This document shows, in pieces, positions 1 to 12,392 of a stretch of 64,000 nt of DNA. Within the stretch, counting starts at the first letter, position 1. Each line of letters starts with the position of its first letter. The DNA comes from Garcia nutans. Lineage: Eukaryota > Streptophyta > Magnoliopsida > Malpighiales > Euphorbiaceae. The notes under the pieces are model-generated. The model ran no database searches. It saw only the letters and a program-made list of their open reading frames with translations, and was not told the origin of the DNA. The stretch lies in NCBI GenBank assembly GCA_947685225.1, contig CANTUV010000024.1:55952001-56016000 (forward strand), read 5' to 3'. The position numbers and the translations under genes were made by a program.

Positions 1-1913
1 TCGTCACCCTATATAACTCGGACCGAAGTCCTATATTAAAGCAGCACTGCATATAGTATGATATATCATACCCTTACCCTACTCAGTACTATCCCAGATA
101 CCCAGTGGAGCCAAAATTTTCATGCCATTTTCTTAATCGAATATGCATTATACAATTATCGACTTATGTTTCTTATATTATTTCAACGTGAAATATCATA
201 TTTTTTTCATTTTTTAATAACATATTATGCTCATTTATATGCATAAGGAATCAATTGGATTACTTTTGAAAAATGACCAAATGAATATTAGCAAAATGAC
301 CATATGAATAGTAAATTCTGGTTTTGGACTCAACTTGATCCTTATTTTGACAAATTGTATAAAATAATCCACTTGACTAAAAACTCTAAAATTTTTAAAG
401 AATTTATTTTTACATCTTAAAATAATTCCTTTAAAATTTCATATCAAACTGGACACAAAATCTTGGTCAAGTAGTTCACCCAACCAGACTGCTTCAGTTG
501 CCCTGCATCCTGGCAGCAGTTCTGAATTTTGTGAATTCCGTAAATTAAATTCAATCAATGTGGTTCCAAATTATTTTTCTCAAATACTAGACTCACTAAA
601 CAACAACATATCCAAAATTCAATTGAATATTGTTTTTCTAAAGTTTATTAAAAATCCGGAAACATGGCTGTCTCAGTCAAGGTACCTCCTAGAGCAGGTC
701 TAACAGAAATAATTTTTCCATAATCATAACCATTCCGATTTCAACTCAAAATATTTTTCAGTCATTCTAGACACATTTAGGCACAACATATCAAAAATTT
801 ACTTCAAGAACATTTTTCTATGTTTAATTAAAAATCATACAAGTTACAGCATTTCACTAATTCTAAAACAGAAAAATTTCAAGAAAATGAACAAACAATT
901 AGTTAAAGTACCAAACCTTGCTTTTTCTATTCCTTTATCTATATCACTTCCTTTCCTTCCTTGTCTCCTTGATTTCCTATAAAATTTAACATCACATATA
1001 CAAAGGTAAGAACCCTAGGTATAGACATAGTCTTATCTTATGATTTTTCTAATGGTTGCTAGCTTATTTTCACCATTAAACACCATTATTTCCTTCATCA
1101 AATCCTTCAAATAATTATTTCTTGAATTTTCTCCAAATCTAGCTACATGAACCCTAATTTATATCTCTTAAATTAACCATTAATCCATGAAATTAAAACT
1201 AGAGATAGGTTTCTCTTACCTTATAATCTTGTTTGTCACCAAAATCTTCAACCAAAAGCCTTAAACTTTGGAAAAATCACCTCCTTCTTCCTTCTCTTAT
1301 GGTTTGGACGAGTTCACCATGTAAGAGAGGGCTTTTATATTCTTTTCTTAGCTTATTTTGATCCAAATGGCAGCCAAGAGAGGTTAAGATGTGTTGGTGT
1401 AAGTGTTGATTTCCCATTGGTACGCCTTATGGCAAAAATGGCCACTTTTAATTGGTCCACTTGCCTTCTTCTTTTATCTATTTATTTGGCAAGCCATTAG
1501 ACTTCCTTTTATTCAGATTTTGACCCCCCAACTTTCTTGTGCTGTAATTTTATAGTCTAGAATGTGAAAATACCAAAATACCCTCCAGCGATTAATCGAT
1601 TGTAACTTTTAAACCGTGCGTTTTCAGGAAAATTTGAAACCCACGGTTATGACCCGATTAATCTCAAGAATATTCTTCCGGGGTCGGATATGGGCACTAT
1701 TAAGAACTTCCGACACTTAATTTTTAAGTTTACATAGTTGCCCCTATCTTTTGAGAAATTTCCACTTAGGTCCTCGGTATTTTGAAAAATTACCTTTAGG
1801 TCTCGTCGACTTCACGGCCTCCTTTGCACACCGACTATCTCGAGCCTCTATTTGACCACTTATTTATGTCCTTCTTGCCTAATACTCGACTACCTAAACT
1901 TTGGGATGTGACA
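1..1913 (-). mobile_element. Ty3/gypsy (chromovirus-like) LTR, minus strand, left end outside window
   Basis: Seen: non-coding DNA whose right edge reads GATGTGACA on the plus strand, so the LTR would begin TGTCACATC on the minus strand. A minus-strand TATAAAAG lies at 1332-1339, consistent with this orientation. Directly to the right lies a minus-strand chromovirus-type gag fragment, which suggests a 3' LTR of an element with most of its internal region deleted. The left LTR end is not in the window. Inference: orientation and superfamily rest on the adjoining gag and the terminal dinucleotide. Confidence 0.55.
1332..1339 (-). promoter_or_regulatory. TATA box of the left LTR
   Basis: TATAAAAG on the minus strand inside the LTR. 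It is the only good TATA motif in the more GC-balanced part of this LTR and supports minus-strand transcription. Confidence 0.4.
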
Positions 1914-2234
1914 TGGCAGCTGCTGCAAGACTCTGTGCCCTCTCAACACTCCTGGCAGCTGTAACTAACTGGGAAAAATTCCTGATATCAAGAACCTGCA
2001 ATGATGCACATGATAGAGGGTCTCAGTCCCTCCTCAAACCTCCTGCACCTGTCAAACTCGTCAGAAATGATCCCACTAGTGTAGTGACTCAACCGGATAA
2101 AATCAATCTCATACTTGGTCACTGTCCTGGTATCCTGTCTCAGACTTAGGAACTCCATCTTCTTTGCATCTTTATACTCTCTCAGAGTATACTTCTGCTC
2201 AAATTCCTACAGGAAATCATCATAGGTTATAACT
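1914..2234 (-). pseudogene. gag: Ty3/gypsy chromovirus-type gag fragment
   Basis: Minus-strand translation from about 2234 leftwards gives a retrotransposon Gag capsid segment: FEQKYTLREYKDAKKMEF, then FLSLRQDTRTVTKYEIDF, then a FEEGLRPSI block. These match the Retrotrans_gag pattern (F..KY...., EF..L.QG..TV.EYE..F..L, RRFE.GL). A TAG sits just before the FEQKY block. A frameshift plus TGA follows GLRPSI; beyond it the expected helix resumes (IRNFSQLVTAARSVERAQ). There is no initiator, no zinc knuckle and no pol. The fragment abuts the LTR at 1913 and copia-type LTR sequence at about 2235, so it is a relic. In Del/Tekay-type elements this segment is the capsid C-terminal part. Lineage within chromoviruses is not resolved. 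Confidence 0.7.
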
Positions 2235-2464
2235 CAATGCAATACAAATGCACAAAGCATTTAGATGTCACATCATTCCACTTTCTTATATATTTCAAAT
2301 ATTTCATAATTCACATTAAAACAAAGACAAGCATGGGCCCAAAAAGGATATAATATGCTATTCAAATTTAAGAGTTTCTGCTTTGGTCCATAATGACACC
2401 ATGTGTCTAGCCCCGTAGGCAATATATCTATGGATAATGTAACAGCCCCAGTCTTTTGGACCTC

Positions 2465-2640
2465 AACTCAGCTAGACCCTTAGGCCCCAGTGTCTTGGTC
2501 CTCAACCTGGCTAGACTGCTACAGTTTTTTAGGCTTACGACCCAGTCTTTTCACCCCAAAAACATCATATTTATATAACAGCTGGCCTGGCTTACGACCC
2601 AATATTTTCACCATTCTAGCATGTAGCCAGTAGGCAATCA
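2465..2640. repeat. Short repeats in Z-a hypervariable slot
   Basis: GCTTACGACCCA followed by an ATTTTCACC/CTTTTCACC stretch occurs at about 2531 and 2588, with CTAGAC(C/T) repeats before it. Same position relative to conserved blocks as the CTTCAAGG repeats in NE. Confidence 0.5.
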
Positions 2641-4080
2641 TAGGCATGCCGCCAAACCTCGAACTCTGAAAATTGAATAACATACTAGGGATGCAATTTA
2701 TTCATTTTTCTCATTATTAATCTCTTTCTTTTTGTCACATATTCAATCTAGGCACATTGCCTTATTTTCACATTTTTTTTCTCACTTTTCTCATTTTTAC
2801 ATCTTTCTCATTTTTCTCACTTTTCTCACTTTTGTCAATATCAATTCATTTCAATATTACACATATCTCATTTTTGCATTCATAACACATTACCCAATTA
2901 CTTTGGGTATTTTCACATAATATGCATAGTTCACATGTTACACAAATTAGCCATTATCATTGGCTTTTCACAATGCATTTAACACATATATGACATTACA
3001 AATGTCATAGCACATTATTCATACACAATCAATGACCAAGTAGCTTAACACATTTTCCAACCAAAATGTGTTAAGTCCAAATGTTATGCAAATATAAACA
3101 TTATATTTAAAGTTTGTACATACCTCCACTAACAACCCAAAGTAAATCAACCTCCCTCAAAGCCTAAACCAAATATGATAACAAATAATCATTTAGTATC
3201 ACATTTAATGGCATTTCCAACATTAAACCATAATTACACATCACTCCTACAAATGTCCAAAAATTTAGCCTTTCCTTACTTCAACATTAGAATTCCATTC
3301 TACTATAATTAAATTAGTGTTTTAAGTTTATTTATATTATTAAAAACATATTTTAATACATTTAAATCATTTACATTATAAAAATACACTCTTATGCATA
3401 AAATCTCAAAAATGGCATAACCTTCCCTCATTGAAGGTTTTCCATTCCAACACAATCCATTACTCATTCCAAGCTTGTATTCATCACTTTTAACACTAAA
3501 CAACATGCTTAAACAAATAAAATCACATATTTCAACCACTTTGGAAAATCAGTTTTCCAAAACCCTAAATCTCCACTTCCATTCTCAAACTCCAACCCGA
3601 CACTGCCAAATCCAACATTTGACTTTAAAATACTTGTTTATGAATCAAAACAACTCATTTAGAACCAATTTACACCATTAAAGTTCATGTTTTCAAAACC
3701 CCAAAAATCCATAGCCCTAAATTCTCTCTCGTCACCATTTTTTTACCAAACTCCATCATCTCTTCAATCTAACCTTAGAATCATTGGTAACTACCCAAAA
3801 TAACATCATACACACCAATTTCAACAATTATAACATACTATATCAAAATCTAAAAACTCACGTAATCCAAATTTCCAAGGAATTCAAAGAAAAGAGATGG
3901 AAACTTACTAATTTTAGTGGAGATCACCAAAAATCCACTTGCAACTTGTTAATTCCTTCAATTTATGGAGTATGGAAGAAGTAGAATCCTTGGTCTAGCT
4001 CCCATGGAATTTTGGCCTAAGGAAAGAGAAGAAGAAGAAGAAGACTTTAATATTTCTTTTCCTTTCATCTTTTTTTTAAA

Positions 4081-4110
4081 CCACACACACACATATATAT
4101 ATATATATTA
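4081..4110. repeat. (CA)n(TA)n microsatellite
   Basis: Alternating CA then TA dinucleotides. Simple repeat in the AT-rich end of Z-a. Confidence 0.9.
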
Positions 4111-5784
4111 AAATAATTTAATATTTAATTATTTAATTATTTTTTAATAAATTAAAATTTCTAATTTCCTCTTCCATTAAAAAATAATTTGTTTTTGAAA
4201 TATTTTATTAATTTTTAATTTATAAGATTTAATTACCAAAATACCCTTTTCTTTTAAAAAGTGTTGACTTTTATATATGTTATGTATATTTTGCATATAT
4301 ATCACATATATATTCCACTTTTTCATTTAAAACCATTAATTTAATTTATTCTTTTAAATTATAATTTATTTTATCCAATTTTCCAAAAAATTTGAAATTT
4401 TTAAAAATTTTAGGATGTTACATATACTACACTCACACCCAGTATGTGTACAATATGCATATAAGATATAAGAATGTCACAATCCTTCATAAAAATTTTC
4501 TTATTCCCCATTCCTCAAAATATTTATGCATATATATTTATATTTATACAAATCAAAATACATAAAACCTCAAACCTACTCCATTTCTAAAAACATTCTT
4601 TATAATTTACAACATACAGATACCCCCAAAACATATTATGATATACATAATATTAAAATATACTATAATATAAAATTTATACATGCTGGCAAAATGGATT
4701 TGATCTTATTGTAGCAGAAGTTCTTCAAGCTCAACAAACGCAAGCTTAGACCCGACCAGATCTAGTAGAACGCTCTGGCTCTACCGGATCACCCCTATCA
4801 CCTGCGCGATAAGTTACAATCGCGCTAAGTTAAAGCCTAGTGGTACAAACTTTGATAATAGTAAAACTTTAAAAAATAATGCCAATGCAAAATGCTCTGA
4901 ATGTGACATTCAAGTTCACTTTTAGATATATGCTTTCATCACTCATTAATTAACACAAACACATGCACAAGCATGGGCCTAAACAAACTAAAACATCATT
5001 CAAATCTCAAAGTTACTGTTTTGGTTCATAATGACACCATGTGTCTAGCCCCGAAGGCAAATCAAGTAATGCTCAAAAGTTAGCTCTGAAGGCAAATCAT
5101 TTCACAGTGATGCCAAGCGTCAAGCCCCAAAGACAAATATTGACGATAACATCATAGGCATGCCTCCAAACACAGAACTCTAAAAATTTAATAACATACT
5201 AGGCACACAATTATTTCATATTTTCCATCATCAATTCCTTTCTCATTTTCCCAATTATCTCATTTAAATCAATGTCATTTCATTTCAACATTTCATCCTC
5301 ATCATAGGATATTTCATAAGAAAACCACATTACCCAAACACTTTGGGTCATTTTCACATTTTGCGCATAATTCACCTTTCATTTAATCTAGCCATTAACA
5401 ATGGCTTTTCATAATGTATATATAACAAGTTACACGTCACAACACAATGTTCATGTATTGTTGCTTAGCACAATTTTCATCCAAAATGTGTTAGGCCAGA
5501 TGTAATGCAATCACATTCCATTTATCAAGAGTTTGTACATACCTTATAAATCACTCCAAAATAAGCTTTAAAACTCCCTCCAACCTTCTCTTCCATGTTG
5601 CCCTTCAACACTAGGGTTGGGCCAACTACTCTCTCACGATGCCTAAGCCAAATGTGATCATAAACAACCATTTAATATCACATTCTAAGGCATTCTCAAC
5701 ATCAAACCATTTAAATTAGGAATTACAAATGAAAAACAAAGAAAAGAGTTATTTTGAACAATATCCTCAAGTAACAAGCCCAAC

Positions 5785-6005
5785 AACACGGGCGTGTTAA
5801 TGACCGTGTCATTAATCCACTCTTATAGAAGTTATGACACGTCCAACGACATGGGTGTGTCACTACCCGTATCATTAATTCTGCTTTATAGAAACTTTAA
5901 CAAGCCCAACAACACAGGTGTGTTAATGGCCATGTCAATTACTTTGCCTTACAATAGTTACGACACCCTCAGGGACATATTCGTGTTACTAGTCATGTTA
6001 TCAAC
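5785..6005. repeat. GTGTC-rich ~60-bp repeat in Z-b
   Basis: About three to four degenerate units containing ACATGGGTGTGTCACT-type cores, each followed by TTATAGAAG/TTACAATAG-like spacers. The same unit occurs in Z-c and in family Y LTRs. Confidence 0.7.
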
Positions 6006-6457
6006 ATTGAAACTCAGCACTGTTGACATGCCAACAACATTGCCATGTCTGGCAAAATTTCTGCATTTCGTTTACTCTACCATTTCAACACAATCATTCC
6101 CAAACTTAACTTAAATTCAAAAACTTCTTCAATCTAACCTTAAGATCATTATTATCTACTCATAATAACTTCATACATACCTAAATAAGCTATTAAAACA
6201 TGCTAATACACAATCCCAAAATCCAAATATCATGTTCTTCCATAAAATTCCAAAGAACTTGCAAAATTGATAAAGTAACTTGCCAATTAATGAAGAATCC
6301 TTAAAAACTCCACTTGAATCCTTGAAATCCCTTGTAAAATTGGTGTATAGAAGAATAAAGCTCTCCTTTAGCGTTTCTCTCTCTCTCAACTCAAGGCAAA
6401 TGAACAAGAAGAAGGAAAAAGAAAATATCTTTTCCTTTTTAATCCATCCATCCTTAT

Positions 6458-6471
6458 ATATATATATATAA
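6458..6471. repeat. (TA)n microsatellite
   Basis: Pure alternating TA in the end part of Z-b. Confidence 0.85.
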
Positions 6472-6692
6472 TAAGTCACTATTCACTTAATTATACAATA
6501 TATATGTGATGTATATCTTGAATATATGTATATATCTTATATATGTCATGTTTACTTGAAATATATTTCAAATATACATTCTACTTAATTACTTAAAATC
6601 CTTTCATTTTCCATTTAAATCATTTATTTAATTTATCCAATATAAATTTTTGATTTATTTAATTTAATTTTCCAAAAATTAGGGGTGTTACA

Positions 6693-7972
6693 GTTGTTGG
6701 CATAGCAATTCTGTTGAACCTAGGCAAAGAATTATCCTTTATGCTCAACTTATCAGGTTAAGGTAGCTTACCACTGTCAATCAGGTCTTGGATCTCTTGC
6801 TTCAATCGGTTGCATCTATTTATCTCATGTCCTTGAGTCCGATGAAATTGACAAAAAGCTTTGGTATCAAAGTTTGGAGGTAAAGGATTCGACAAGGGTT
6901 GAGGAGCCAATGGTTCTAACAACCCTTTTTTCTTTAACTTGTTGAAAACTAAAGATAAAGGTTTTTCCAATTTTGAAAAATGTCTTCTATTTCCTTGACC
7001 AGTTGCATTAACATTGACTTCCTTATGTGTACTTTGATTGCCAGACTGATAATTTCATTTTGCAAAAAAAAAATGGTTCATCTCTCTTTGCCACTCTTTT
7101 ATTTGCAATTCAGCTTGGAGAAGTTCTTTGAAATCCCATATAAGCATATGAAAGATCCTTTTATGAAGATTAAACAACACCCCTCTTACAATCATCCTAA
7201 TCTGATCCAATTCATCAAGTCTCTTCTTGTGTAATGAGGCCTTATTTCTCTACCTCTTCACATCGTCAACGAAGTTCTCATTTGATTTCTGCATTATTGA
7301 CTCAACTTCTATCAAATTGACTTCCAACTTTGTATTATACCCGTATTGTTGGATGAAAGTCTAGTATAATAGGCCCCAACTCTTTGAAGTACCATCCTCT
7401 AAGGTGCCGAACCAATTCTAAAGCATGAAGTACCTTAGGGTTTAAGCCTTAGTAGCTCGGGTAAACTGCATAGTAGTGATGTATTGCTTCACATGGAGAT
7501 GAGGATTCCCAGTTCCATCAAACTAGGCAAAGGAAGGCATCTTGAATTTGTGTGGGACCTCTTTATCTTGTTCAAACAACTTGTCGACCTTCGACATTTC
7601 TTCAGTTTTTAACTTCTTTTCAAACATCTTTTTCAAATTAGCAATCAACTTCTCAACATCTGAAGTTTCAGTCTTTTCCACGGTTGATCTTTCCATAACC
7701 TATGGCTCTTTCTTCTTATCTTATGGAACTTGAAAGTATTAAGCCTAGTCATTATCATCATCAATGACTACTTTGTCATCATAAAATGCTACTTCGCCAA
7801 CCTTAGCTTTCCCTTTGTCCTTTGACTTCTTAGTGCTGGCAGATGCCTCAATAGTGTTCCCCAAAATTGCAGCCAGTTGGCTTCTCATATTCTCAGCCAG
7901 AACCTCCTTCAGTTCTTCCATCTTAGCATTGACGGCATTATCCACCATCCTTTGAATATGATCAGGATCCAT
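6693..7972 (-). pseudogene. gag: X-family Gag (M1 copy), degenerate
   Basis: Start chosen at the ATG giving MDPDHIQRMVDNAVNAKMEE, aligned with the starts of the other X copies. Order: N-terminal helical segment; Lys-rich linker (KKSKDKGKAKVGEV) and acidic stretch (DDDND); DVEKLIANLKK helix; capsid segment with FDGTGNPHLHVKQYITTMQ, the Ty3 Gag 'YDG..DP..H' signature; then a knuckle-like CQFHRTQGHEINRC (C-x2-H-x5-H-x4-C) and IQDLIDSGKLP. Many stops and frameshifts interrupt the capsid. Known: this arrangement belongs to Tat/Ogre-side Ty3/gypsy Gags. It is the longest gag of the family in the window although untranslatable. Cut off by Z-b just after the knuckle. Confidence 0.8.
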
Positions 7973-9069
7973 TACTCTTGGTTAGAAGCTAATTGAGTTG
8001 CTGCTGGATTCTACATCACCAGCATAGGTTGGGTTGTCTTATGCTCTTGAACTATTGTAATCCAGGTCCATGAGCAAGAAAGGATCAATCACATGTTATG
8101 CAATGCGTGTATGCATGTATGCACAAGCAAACAAAAATAATTAGGATGTTACTTCCAACCTTATAACTTCCACACACGAATGTGAGTCTCTTTTCCTAGG
8201 TATAGGGTCAACAAAATACCAACTTGGGATATTCTATTTTTGAGAAATTTCCTCGGATGATTTTAACCAATGGTTATATTTTTCAAATATGGAAATTAGT
8301 TCATGATAATTCCCATTAATTAGGTTTTAATCCATCTAGTCAATTAAAATAACTTTTATGCTATATTGGATTAAAATAAAATTAAGAAGTTTATTATAAA
8401 TAGATTTCTCACTTGAAAAAGTAACTGATGATTCATGCTAAAAACAAGCCCATGATTAATAGTTCTTAGCATAAGCTAGGATCACAATTGATTTTTTGTA
8501 TTCCATAATTGACCTAAATATTTGTAAGCTCAAAAAATAATTTTGTTTCAAAGCCCTTGGGCTTTTAAGTTTGGGTGATAGGGTTGAAAATTTTTTTTGA
8601 CCCATCTTGAAAAGAATATCTTGAAGATTTTGAAAATTTAGAATTTGGTCTCTTAGATTTAAAGGAAAAATTTTTTTTTGACTTTACAATATAGGTAGGT
8701 CATATTAGAAAAAGGGCAAACCAAATAAGTCATGGTTCAAACTAAGATATATCAATTATAGTCAAACAACAAGCATTTAGGGTAAAAACCTAAGTAAAAT
8801 AACTAGGCCAATTATAGGAGCTTTAGTCTTTGGGTTGAAAAGTTCAGATTCCCATAGCAAGTATATACCAAGAGGTAGAAGGCTATGAGTGGTTATGCCA
8901 AGCTCGATTTTCCTATCTTGAGTGAAATTATGGTATCCCTTACAAAACATAACACGAGTTACATGGGCATCCTAACTCACACACACAATGCAATCTAAAT
9001 GATGCAATGGATAATATTATAATAAGAAAGAATAAATAATATAAAGACCAACGAAATTAACTTCTCTCA

Positions 9070-9087
9070 TCTCCAGTGGAGTCTCCA
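9070..9087 (-). promoter_or_regulatory. Primer-binding site of M1
   Basis: Minus strand reads TGGAGACTCCACTGGAGA, one base from the LTR end. It is a decayed copy of TGGTGACTCCACTAGGGA found in X1 and X3; I take it as tRNA-Arg type from knowledge of Ogre/Tat elements. Confidence 0.7.
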
Positions 9088-9385
9088 TTATGAACGAAGA
9101 TATTTACCCCCACTCCCATGTGGAATGGTTCTTGCAACTTTGGTACTGTCAGGCTTAAGGCCTTAGAGAACACCGGCCTAAACCCGAAGAAAATGGAGTT
9201 GCCTCCCAGACGAGCTGAAAAAATAAAAAGGGGTTGATGACTTAATTCCTAAGGAATTTTCATCCCCCTATTAGGTTAGAAAAGTTAGGTATGTATGGGA
9301 AAGGTGAGAAATGGCCAGCACCCCCATAATGCCCAGTTTATTGGAATCGGCCTCCTTTTCAGGTCTAAATATTATTGAATTCTTA

Positions 9386-9390
9386 AATAT
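9386..9390. repeat. TSD of Y solo LTR, left
   Basis: AATAT, identical to 10754-10758. Confidence 0.85.
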
Positions 9391-10753
9391 TAATAAGTGC
9401 ACAATTGATAATATTTTGCCCCTATTTCTTAATATAATTATTATCCAATTGAGTTTAATTTGTTTGTTCAAGTGCTTTTTAGGGTTAATTTCAATAACTC
9501 TCTGTATTTTGAGGCTTATGGTCATTTCGGAGGAATTACGGTTGAAAGTAGAAGAAAAGAGTAAAATTCATCAATGGACACGCCAATGGACATGGGCGTG
9601 TCGATGGACGTGCCCTTGATGCTGCATACAGAAGCATTGATACGCCCAGGGACATGGGCGTGTCACCGAGCATGCCTTTTTCAATGACTCACAGTAGTTG
9701 TGACATGCCCAGTGACATGGGTGTGTCACTAGACGTACCTTATGTTCAAAATCTCAGTGGCAATGACATGCCCAGTGACATGGGTATGTCAATGGGCATG
9801 TCAGTCGAAATTATCTGGACTATAAAGCTACACTGAAGCACAAATTAGGGATCCGAATTTAACATTTTATAACCTAGAGCCTACTTCTAAAGCAAAGAGG
9901 AGAGTTTTGGAGCTGAGATTGAGGGTGAAGACATATTCTAAACAAGATCTAAAACAAGATTCAAGGATTCAAGAGAAGATATACAAATTATTCGCAATGG
10001 ATTGGTTGAATTCTTTTTCTTATTTCTCTTGTTTTGGTTTTCTGATTTTGAGCATGAACTAACTCATTCTCTATCCAAATATTGATGAACCCTAGCTTTA
10101 TTTTATGGATTGAATAATTTTATTTAATTAAATCATTTAATTAAGTTGTTTTATTCTTATGATGCTTAATGATTTATTTCCAATTAATAATAGCATGCTT
10201 ATTGATTGGTTGCAATTTTCATATTATTGACTTGAGAAAGCTTGATATGAATTGAATACTCATAAGGTTTAAGGATTGATTGGGGTACTAGAGATAGACT
10301 TACAAGATCCTTTGGTTTATAATTCCTTACTCTTAATGCAAGATCTATTTAATTATGTTTGAGAAGAGATTCCAGCATTATACTTAGTGATTAGGGATTA
10401 ATTCGCTTGAGAAAGGTTTTAGTCTAATTTAGAGGAATACCAACTCAACTCTATTACTTGATTTAATTGAATTGATTTTCATAAATATAATTGTGGCTAG
10501 TGGGATTCAATATCTAGATAGTATCATCATCATCAATCAATTTATTCAACTCTCAATTTCTCTCTATTTTCATTTATTAAGTTAATTATCTTTAATTACA
10601 AAATTTCACAAAACTATTGATTCGCTAAACAACTGTTAAAATTTGCACTAGTACTTGGCCTTGTCCGCAGTTGAATTATAACTCACTCACTACTTTATTA
10701 CTTGAGCAACCCATGCACTTGCGGTATTGCAATAGCATAGGTTCCTGCTGTCA
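9391..10753 (+). mobile_element. Solo LTR of family Y
   Basis: 1363 bp; starts TAATAAGTGC (TG mutated to TA, compare TGATAAGT at 26621) and ends CTGCTGTCA, flanked by perfect 5-bp TSDs AATAT. No internal region: a solo LTR left by LTR-LTR recombination. It carries four GTGTC-rich repeat units at 9575-9815. Plus orientation is set by the 26621 copy, which follows a polypurine tract. Confidence 0.9.
9575..9815. repeat. GTGTC-rich ~60-bp repeat in Y LTR
   Basis: Units carry GACATGGGCGTGTCA-type cores preceded by CCCAGTG and followed by CACAGTAG/ACAGAAG-like spacers. Four recognisable units. Confidence 0.85.
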
Positions 10754-10758
10754 AATAT
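10754..10758. repeat. TSD of Y solo LTR, right
   Basis: AATAT, identical to 9386-9390. Confidence 0.85.
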
Positions 10759-12392
10759 TATAATGTGATCCATACTATATGCAATTTTTTAATAAAATAG
10801 ATTCATTCATAAAAATAAGATAAAATAGCACATTACAAAATAACATTGATACCCATCTTTAGATGGAAACATACCTTGACAATATTTAAATGTTCACAAA
10901 GAAAATAAATAAAATAAGACACCCACACAAAGGTGGAAACGTGTCCCTTACAATTATCCCAAAGTCTTTGAATAAATCGAATTACATAAACTAAATAAAC
11001 AAGTCACCCATACTAGATGGAAATATGCCTTTTACAATTTCCTTTAAAAATACATATAAATTTAAGGAAAAGAGTAAAGCAAGAAAAAAATAATATAACA
11101 CATATAAAGATAATTAAATAATTAAAAAGAAGATAAAAACATATAAATATTATTCATTAAAGAAATATGGGGCGTGACTCAAGGGAGCAGCGCCCCCGAA
11201 AGGTAAACGGTTTACATGGAATGGTTTTGTTGGGGAATTAGGGTTTCTATCTAAACTAGAATTTTAAGGTAAAAATTAAGGTTTTATTCTTGAATGGCTA
11301 CTAGATGATGTTTAGGGTTTTAACTTAAGGTTTTGGAAATTGAATTAGAGGTATTGGATGAAACAAACGAATTCAATTTTGGTTTTATAAAACATGTAGC
11401 TAGGGTTTTGATAATTTGAATTAAAGGTTTAAGCTAAACCTGAGCTACTATGAAATAATTTATCAATTTGATAATTATTGTCAAGGTTATGCAAACCCAC
11501 AACCTAGGCTAATTAATTACTGAATAAAAAAAAAACAACACTCAATGTTTAAAAGAAGATCATAGCTACTGAACTTTTAAGTCAATAATAATTAGAAAAT
11601 CAAACATGCATTGAAGGCTCCACCCAATGTTATATGTTGAACCAAGCTTGTGTCTTTGGAGGCCTGGATCAATGACAGTATTGGCTGGTCCCCTTTCATT
11701 ATTATCTTCTCTCTGTGAATCATTACCTTGTTAATTTCTTTGCCTCTGCCATTTTTTCTCCGTGTTGTAAATGTCCCTTTGATAATTATTAGCTCTTGTG
11801 TCTTTTTCTCATTCAATTGTTTCTAGGGTTTCTCCTAATCCGTCCTTCCTTATTGCTCCCTTTTTTTAATTCCCTTCTCTTTACTGCCAGTTCCTTAATC
11901 AAAGTTCCCCTTCTCTTTGTGTGTTAATCATATAAATATAGGAAACAAACACTCAACTCTAAACCTAATCCAAGTCTTAAATGAATTATAACTTAATTAG
12001 GAAAATCAAATGGCTGGCCAAAACTCAAAATAACTTAGGGTCATATATTTGGCACATCCAAATCGACACGGACTAGGATCATGTCAATTTGGATGTCCCA
12101 AATCCACATAAGCCCATACAAATCGACATGAGTAATGCTCATTTATATTTTGGACACCTAAATCAACATGAGCATTATCTTATGTTATTTTGGGCTGCCC
12201 CAACCTAAACTGGTCAAATAATTTTCAATTTCTTGATCAAAAACTTCTAATTTTGGCCGAACAGATTTAATTTAGGGTTTCTATGAATTGGACCCTCTAA
12301 TATTTAAGTTTTAAATTATATTTATGTTTAAAATGAGAACAGAATAAGGTAAGTTTCTTAAACCTAATCCGTGCCAAAATTAAGAGTCTACA

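Larger units (their letters stand above)
2235..4422 (-). mobile_element. LTR fragment Z-a, copia family related to NE
   Basis: The right end reads GGATGTTACA, matching the LTR end type of NE (GGGATATTACA). Shared blocks in the same order as the NE LTR: the AAACAAAGACA...GGGCCCAAAAA block at about 2320, the GGCATGCC...AACTCTGAAAAT block at about 2645, and an AT-rich end. The first ~600 bases of a full LTR are missing, cut off at the gag fragment. Orientation (minus) is inferred from NE. Confidence 0.55.
4423..6692 (-). mobile_element. LTR copy Z-b, copia family related to NE
   Basis: Starts right after Z-a and ends GGGGTGTTACA at 6692. It contains the same ordered blocks as the NE LTR: a leading segment with AAGAATGTCAC, the CCTGCGCGAT...CGCGCTAAG block at about 4801, the GCATGGGCC block, the GGCATGCC...AACTCT block, and GTGTC-rich repeats at 5785-6005. 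The right LTR edge is clean and lies within the M1 gag. No TSD could be paired because the left partner is not resolved. Two such LTR-like pieces head-to-tail could be a recombination product. Confidence 0.6.
6693..9088 (-). mobile_element. Internal region of X-family element M1 (minus), 3' part missing
   Basis: Reading leftwards from the PBS: leader (9069 to about 7973), then a degenerate gag (7972 to 6693), cut by the Z-b LTR edge at 6692. The leader matches those of X1 and X3: TATACCTAGG-type sequence near 8200, and the same alternating conserved blocks. Nothing resembling protease, RT or integrase is present. The 3' half of this element and its 3' LTR are lost. Confidence 0.75.
9089..12392 (-). 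mobile_element. 5' LTR of M1 (minus), interrupted by a family Y solo LTR
   Basis: The minus strand starts TGTAGACTCTTAATTTTGG at 12392 and ends CGTTCATA at 9089, next to the PBS. Without the Y insertion it is about 1.93 kb. It holds the X-LTR landmarks: end module 9089-9370, hairpin units 10848-10875, 10918-10945 and a decayed one at 11003-11029, telo-box motifs (TAGGGTTT) at about 11235-11410, TATATTTATA at about 11930-11940 and an inverted-repeat island at 12045-12200. It lies inside the X1 first LTR: sequence at 12393 onwards continues that LTR. Confidence 0.75.

Noticed and set aside
1901..2149. 82-codon plus-strand ORF
   Set aside because: Antisense shadow of the minus-strand gag fragment, which has recognisable capsid motifs.
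6171..6479. 102-codon minus-strand ORF ending in a TA repeat
   Set aside because: Within the Z-b LTR next to a microsatellite; no domain.
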